Positions 57,434-64,000 of a DNA stretch of 64,000 bases are shown piece by piece (positions within the stretch are counted from its first letter, which is position 1; each line of letters begins with the position of its first letter). Origin of the DNA: Fasciola hepatica. Lineage: Eukaryota; Platyhelminthes; Trematoda; Plagiorchiida; Fasciolidae. Below the pieces are notes generated by a model. That model was not told the origin of the DNA. It did not search any database and saw only the letters and a program-made list of their open reading frames with translations. The stretch lies in NCBI GenBank assembly GCA_948099385.1, contig CANUEZ040000105.1, positions 2,305,001 to 2,369,000 of the forward strand, read 5' to 3'. Both the position numbers and the translations under genes were made by a program.

Positions 57434-59225
57434 GAGGGGTGGTGAGTCCTGGATTTGCTAGGAAAATCATTAAGTGATAAAAGTTGATTACTTTTTAATA
57501 GCTTGCGATTATATTGGTAACTACACTAAAATGTCTTTTAGCAAATCCGAGGTTCTTCGACTGTCTATTTCGGTCAAGGTAAACAGCGTTCGCGGACTAC
57601 GTTTTATCCCGACAATTCCTGCACTCCCCGAACATAATATGTAAGCAATAATTATTCAGACTAACCTGAGATCAGAAGAAAAGCCAGCTCTCTGACGATG
57701 TGGATGTAGCCCATCTGGATGGCCAATTCTCCTATTACCCGAGGCTCGCTGTCAGTTTTCTACAGTCTGAATATTCTGACGTTGAAAATTCTCCAACTAA
57801 GAAAGGTTCAAGCTTCTAAATTCCGCCATGTTCAAAAGACGTGATGACCAAGACGGTTTGCTTCAGCTCCACTCACGCATGAAGCTGAACTCCTCTGCAA
57901 ACTAGTGACTTCAGTAGTTAACGGTTCGCTAGAATCATTCACGATTCCTGACTGTTGGTATCCAGTCAAAAACACTTAACTACACTAAGGGTCCCGTAAC
58001 TAAACGGGAACCAGTCAGTTCCACCAAAACACCCACTTTAAATGTATTGAAACCAGCTGGTCGTGCAGCATTGCAACTCCTTCAGAATACTGCCAGAAGC
58101 CTCACTGATCAATAACTATTCTCCAGCAAATTCTGATCTTCTGAAGTTGATGCGGGAGAGTGCGCGGCCTATTTCATTGCAAAATCTTTCCATGACTCCT
58201 GCAAATCCCTTACGCTTGCTCTTCGTAATTACACAACAGCTTCCGATAATTTGTCATGATATTAACTATTCAGAAAACTAGAACTCTCCAGCCGACCCAC
58301 TTACCTACTAAACTAGCCGAAGGAATATTTCTTGAGACGATCTCAGTTCACCAGATTTGTGGGAAAGCTTTCTGAACAGCTCCTTATAGTAGTCTATATC
58401 CCTCAAGATGGAGCTGTTTCCTCAGATTTGGTATACACTTGCATTGACGGCCTAAATAAATCCCTCTCGACTTATCCCAGCAGTCCAACTTAGATAATTT
58501 CACTGAAATATTTTTAAATTCAGAACTTTTCTAGACAATCTGGTCTTCTAGTAAACATTGTCGAGTACCAAGTGTGCATCTTTTCTCCTCTCGGTCGAGT
58601 ACGACAGAAGACTCTACCAGCATTACCTTGACTGTTTTAGCGCGTATAAGCCGTACCGAATATTTTGGTGTAGCTCTATAAAATAAACAGCAATGGTGTT
58701 CAATCCTGGAAAATTGCACTGAATATTCTTTAGAATTCGGAAACCTCGACAGTTTATCACTGGGCAATCTATCGTTTATTCTTCCGTACTCCATGTTCCA
58801 TAATTCTGCTTCGCTCCTCCGTTATTTTCCCCGGATTGCAATGAAAGATAGTATTTTTCTTCAATGATGTATTGTTTCTGCAATAAACCTAAGGGACCTC
58901 ATGTCAAACTAATGTCATAAAAATATCACAGTATCCGTCGCATTTGCAGAAATGATCTTTGCCGACTGTTCACATCTATTGCACTGTGATCTAACTATTA
59001 TCCAATACCACCCACTGATTAGTTCTAAATGATTGTCATTGTTTACTAACCCTTTAGATCCTTTCCTGCTTGTGTTTCGGCAGCCTAGGATGAGGTATTT
59101 CCTGAACTAAGAACATGTTTTACCAGGAGGATCCTTTTCTTTAAGACTGCTGGAAAGCATTGCGAAACCCGTGATCAAACTAGAGCAGTAATGATAAAGT
59201 AATACCAGTGATTGTTCGAGAAAAA
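57434..59225. other. No recognised gene
   Basis: Short frames only. Several poorly matching frames at 57.8-58.3 kb could be a very old retroelement, but no motif is clear. Confidence 0.35.
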
Positions 59226-59484
59226 ATGAAAACCATGATTTCGTTTTTTTCTCTACACACGGCTATTTTGTCTTTCGACGACGAATTCACTAAGCCTTGG
59301 ACAAAGCAACACAATGAGAGTGTAAGACGTCATCTACATCATACTCGAAAAACGAAGCTCCATAGGGAAAGCTTTCTTCATTCTTCTGACCTATTTAAAC
59401 ATCTTATGAAACATATAATAATCATATTTTGCCATTTATCAATGAGAAATCTTCATCCGTACGATTTCCGTCACATCATTTCAG
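59226..59484 (+). CDS. Candidate exon with signal-peptide-like start
   Basis: An ATG at 59226 opens MKTMISFFSLHTAILSFDDE, resembling a short signal sequence, followed by a basic, His-rich stretch (RRHLHHTRKTKLHR) and a second hydrophobic patch (IIIIFCHLSM). The frame ends beyond a CAG-GTAAAG junction near 59484 that would make a fair splice donor. No domain is recognised. This is a weak prediction of a first exon of a secreted or membrane protein. Confidence 0.15.
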
Positions 59485-60109
59485 GTAAAGAACTATTCCC
59501 TTATCCAAAAAACTACTTGAGTTATATTACAACATCAACTTAGACTCAAATTGAAAACTTTCTGTGGATCACTAACCAACACCGAATGAGAACATGATAA
59601 CAGTTCACCTGTCATAGATCGAGTCCCAAAAATTGCAAATCGTGGATAATTCGAAACTTAAGCCGAATGTTTTCCACACTTTTGCGAATTTCCACTGTCA
59701 CTTTTATGGTGAGCATAATGCGACCCGCCGAAACATAAGCAGTTGTTACCCTGCGGGTCATCAGGTCGTGAATAGTGTAACGACCGCTAGTCTGAAGAAT
59801 AACCCTAAATAATACGGGTTCTGAGCTCACCGAATAGACGCTCACGAACGACCAGCGGTGCTGCTAAAATCGTGGTTGATATTTTGCCTAGAAAGGATTC
59901 CCTTGTGCGAAAATCCAGATAAATCCATGGACTGTACTGTGACGTGGAGGTTATGGCTCTTCAATAACCAAGGTCACTACCCTTTGTCATATTTCCTGTA
60001 CTCGACGTGATTTCCTAAATGAGGAATGCAAACTACCCAACCGATCCATGATTATTCTTGGCTATAAGTGTGCTTCGGAAATCTGGGATCGACTTCTAAG
60101 TTCGCACTA

Positions 60110-60328
60110 ACCATCACTCTCGCCTTTCGCTTCCAATGACAGTGATTCCCTGGTTTCGTCTAGATGCTTTTCGGGATGACCTCTGATCAAAGGATTTGGA
60201 GATGGAGCCCGTTTAAGACAACTCCGTGATTCGGTTTTTGGAAGCCTGGTGGAATACTCCCCACATGTACCTTCCTCATAGTTCACACTTTTCACATGCC
60301 GCACTATACCATACTTGTACACACCGTG
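60110..60328 (-). CDS. Candidate internal exon, charged and Ser-rich
   Basis: The minus-strand frame follows a TTAG acceptor-like site (weak pyrimidine tract) and ends at ATG-GTTAGT, a fair donor that includes the frame's stop. The peptide is hydrophilic (SVNYEEGTCGEYST, RSCLKRAPSPNPLIRGHPEK, ESLSLEAKGES), unlike the random frames nearby. No domain is recognised. It could be a disordered segment of an unknown protein. Confidence 0.2.
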
Positions 60329-60329
60329 C

Positions 60330-63300
60330 TAATTTTTCAGTTAAAGTGCTTGTGGTAGGGCATGTGCATATATAGTGCAATGATAATAAGATGAACACGG
60401 AATAAAACGTAAACTGGTATTACCGTGATTACATAAGGGTAATTTTAGAAGAGTGATAATTATAGCAATATGCCTATACCGAGATAACTTACTTTACTGT
60501 GGCTGAAAACACGGGAAACTGCTCACTGTTGATGGACTAATAACGAAAGTTTGTTGACTCTAGGGTTGAATATGATCAACATTGAAACACTGAGTCCTGC
60601 ATGATATAGGTGACGCGCTTTATTTCACACTATGTATCCAGAACATCAAGGCACCACTTTTATTTCATGCACTCTGAGCACCAAAACGCGCTTTGTTTTC
60701 ACTGGTTAATAGGTCACCAATCACCATTGGGGGTAAAGGGGACTGCTGTCAGCCAATCAGCAAGCGACAAAGCTTTGAGATAACAAAGGACATTTAGAAA
60801 CGCTGGCTAAGATTGTCACCGAAAGCAAAGAAAAATGTTATAACCGACGGGTTAACAAAATAAAACTGATTTCTTTATTAGTATGATTGAGTAGCTCTAA
60901 TTTATGCAAGGGACAGCAAAAGTTTATCTGATATATTAGATGATGAAGAAATGAACCCTATGGATTCACGTAGTATAAAAAAGTACACTAAAGCACCTTT
61001 CCACTTTTAATGCGGAAGCCTATTATCATAAAGAAAGTTGGTTCTGGCTTACCCTCGAGATTGTGAAAACCACCGCATTTAGATCCCTGATCGTGCTCCC
61101 CTGGTCAAACTGGTCATATAAAAACGATTTTTTTAATAGGACGCGACTCTTAAGCGTGTTTTTCTCGTGAGCATGATAATGAATATTTAATAGCCAAAAC
61201 CAGACACCGAGATGTCTTCATTTTTTTTCAAATGAACTAACTTAAAATACACTGAATGGTGAAAAAGCCACAAAACATTCATGGTGTTTGTGATACCGAA
61301 TTCGAACCTAGATAAGCTGTTTTAAAAAGGTTAGTTTATGGAACGGGTGGCATTATCCGGATGCTTCACTATGCATTAGGGTTTGCGTAGACTGAAAATA
61401 AGGTCTCGAATAATTTTAAACACTCCCTAAAACCACGAAAGTCGTTTGATAAAAAGATCCTCCCAAGAATCAATAGTGATTTCAGTGTGAACCTTATAAT
61501 ATCTGTCTTGAAAGCATTCTAAAGGTTTGTCATATAATACTTACGTGAAAATTCTTTGTTCGTTGCAAATGATTTCTAGCACCAGTGACCTGAAGTAACA
61601 TTTTTTGTAATTACCATAGTATTTTTTTCATTTACAGCCTGATTTTGCTCTCTGGCTATAGTAAACCAGACCTTTCATCCGGGGCACAGACACAATGCAG
61701 GAAATCAGTCGAATAAACTAGAAGAGTTAGTTGATAAACCCCATTTTTATACCATCTTGTTAGCCTAAACACACTGGTTGTTACGAAATAGTGTGGCTAA
61801 TACAGTGCCATCTTTCACTACCCTTAAATAAATGGTAGTTCATAGACCATTTCCCTTTTCCTTTTTTATAGTTTACCGTGCTTTTCTATTGGCTCCGCCA
61901 GGTGTCTTTTTTCATAGTTATCTAATAATCTGTCATCCGGACAAGTAATTTTGATCCACTTAGCTCACTTGCCACAATTCAGTCTATCTCGTTAGCTCTT
62001 CTAACTGGCTTTTTGTTTTATATTTTATACTATATCCCAACTCGAATCTCGCCAACAGGTGTCAAGTCTGGGTCACGTTATCCGTTTCTTTGAATTCTTT
62101 TAAAATCTGACTACTAATTTTCTCTTCACAGCAGTGCAGATAGTCGCTCGAGAAATTTGCTAACTCAAGAAATGGAACACAAATCAATATACTCTAATCT
62201 TTTTTCTCGTCATCAAGAGCCCAAATTATTCATTTGCGCAAGTTGATGGGTCTTGTTTACATAAGACACACAAAACAGACCTTCTGGAAATAGAAACAAC
62301 GACACTGAGGTCAGAAATTCAAGTTGGCAAAATAGGGTAGAATGTGAAAGACCGATGGTATAGATTTCAACTACAGTAGTGGAATTGGAATGTCATTAGG
62401 TTAAATTTCTACGATTGGTAACCGGTCAATCAAGAAGTATAAGTTCATTCTAGTGAGAGGATTCTCCTGAATATACACGGTTACATTATCCGTCTACCGA
62501 GCACTGAATCTGTGACCTTTGCTGACGCCTAAACGTTTGCGACCTAAACTCTAAGCTCAGTTACTCGGAACCCGGGAGAACAGTTACCCGCGGACTGACT
62601 CGCTGATTTTTCATTGCTTCAGTCAAGGTTGATGCTGCTCCACGGAGCTTTGAAGCAGAATTTTATCCGTAGGATTTGCCACTCTCATCTTAAAAAGTGC
62701 ACATTTGTGACTTCCATGGGAACCACCGTCAAAGTGAGGAAATCTCAATTCCAGTTCGGCAACAGCAGAATCCTCTGCATCTCCTAATTTGGTGAACTGA
62801 TATAGTGAAACTTGATCGTATTTCTCGTAGGACTGAATTCAGTTACCACGCAGCTGGAATTATTCAAGTATTGCGTTCCTAAAATACATTTAGTCGGTAT
62901 TCGGCTCACAGTGTCATTCAATTCAAGCGACCCTTGGACATTTACGCAGCTCTGTCGTGATAGTTTTTAAATTTAGATAGCGCGGCATACCTTAAATCTC
63001 CCAGTCATTTATCCACTAGTATCCGAATCACTTCTGATAAAAATGGGCTTCAAGCCTCTCATGGATAAATCTGTCTGAAAACAGTGTGGAGTGTTTTTAT
63101 CATGGGCAGAAGCAGTACAACGTTTGATTTCAACTAATTATGAATTAAAGTACCTTTTCCAAAAATAGTACAAAATTGGTGTATGAAAAAAATAAAAAGC
63201 AAATATTTCCTATTCTCGTTTGAAATGTACGACATGGTTATACTATCCATTTTCTACGGATACGATAATGCGGACTGCTCGGCAGGAAAGTAGACGAATC

Positions 63301-64000
63301 CGTGTCCAGCTAAACCAGAGTAGCTGAGTCTAGCATATCCCGGGTTTGGAACTTATTTTCTTATTTTCCCCAAGATTACATTGCAATTATGCATAATTCA
63401 CGACGCAGACTTGGAAACCCTACAACGAGATGTCACGCACAATACGTTCGACATAGATGCAAACGGTGAGGCAGTGATACTTTCAGTTATTTGTGATTAA
63501 TGACAATCTCAGATGATACTGCATGATCTATGCTCTGTAAGAACCCAGACATGAAGGATAATATAGGAAAAGGCAAGAAGCGAAATTGCCATGGTAGTCT
63601 TCCAGGTGTGTGGTAGTGGCCAAATTACCTCCGTATATGTTTCGTAAAACAGCTTGTGTTTATTTGTTACATCAGTTTAGGACTGATAAAAGATTTCCGA
63701 ACTTACTGAACCTTTTTTCAAATACAAACCATGACTCTCACCGATAGTGAACTGAGTCTGATGCCGAACAGTCTTCTTAACGATATTCATGTTGCAGTGC
63801 ATATTTGCATAAGTAATACACGTATGCAAAAAAGTAGTAGGCAAATGGATAGACAAAGCTTGCCTGGAAGCACACGACTAATTTCACGGTTATTGCCCCT
63901 CATCGTGTGTGTGTACACAGTACTCCTCTGCCCGCTAATCTGCATGTTTTTTACACTATAGATCAAATACTAGTGAGGATGAAAATTGGTTGATTCCGAA
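60330..64000. other. AT-rich stretch, no recognised gene
   Basis: Short frames only, the longest being 76 codons at 63731-63961. A tRNA-B-box-like GGTTCGAATTCGG lies on the minus strand near 61310, without a matching A box. The rest holds nothing I can name. Confidence 0.4.

Noticed and set aside
1..64000. CRISPR arrays, rRNA genes, bacterial operons or defence systems
   Set aside because: No regularly spaced direct repeats, no rRNA-like blocks and no operon-like gene packing were seen; the window is eukaryotic in character.

Overview
This window looks like repeat-rich, gene-poor nuclear DNA of an animal. It is most likely a parasitic flatworm (trematode or cestode), but that is an inference from the style of the degraded LINEs and tRNA-derived repeats; no species marker is present. 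Nothing suggests a prokaryote: there are no operons, the open frames are almost all short, AT microsatellites are present, and most recognisable protein homology comes from decayed transposable elements.

One convincing host gene is present: a Ras-superfamily GTPase of the RASD/Dexras type on the minus strand at about 24.35-25.4 kb. Its G-box motifs and a C-terminal CaaX box are intact in one uninterrupted frame. A possible second multi-exon gene (minus strand, about 15.7-16.45 kb) rests only on protein-like frames and splice-site logic. A few other single-exon candidates are listed at low confidence.

Layout: 0.87-4.0 kb holds a decayed APE-type LINE on the minus strand. About 4.99-7.99 kb holds a second decayed LINE on the plus strand, head-to-head with the first, containing two copies of one reverse-transcriptase motif and so probably a composite. 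12.3-12.84 kb has the GIY-YIG end of a Penelope-like element. 13.8-14.7 kb has tRNA-like SINE sequence and a near-perfect 118-bp hairpin. 17.25-17.79 and 51.15-51.79 kb each hold two tRNA-derived SINEs facing head-to-head, with shared sequence between them: a recurring fold-back composite. 29.1-31.0 kb has two Tc1/IS630-type transposase remnants on opposite strands. 46.38-46.57 kb is a 190-bp imperfect palindrome, probably a MITE. 56.69-57.43 kb is a pogo/Tigger-like DNA transposon remnant with recognisable ends. Microsatellites lie at 28.5, 37.9, 39.9 and 42.7 kb.

The genes do not form a pathway; the window is mostly a record of several transposon classes. No rRNA gene, intact tRNA gene, CRISPR array or defence-like system was seen. 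The most distinctive structure is the repeated inverted-SINE composite.
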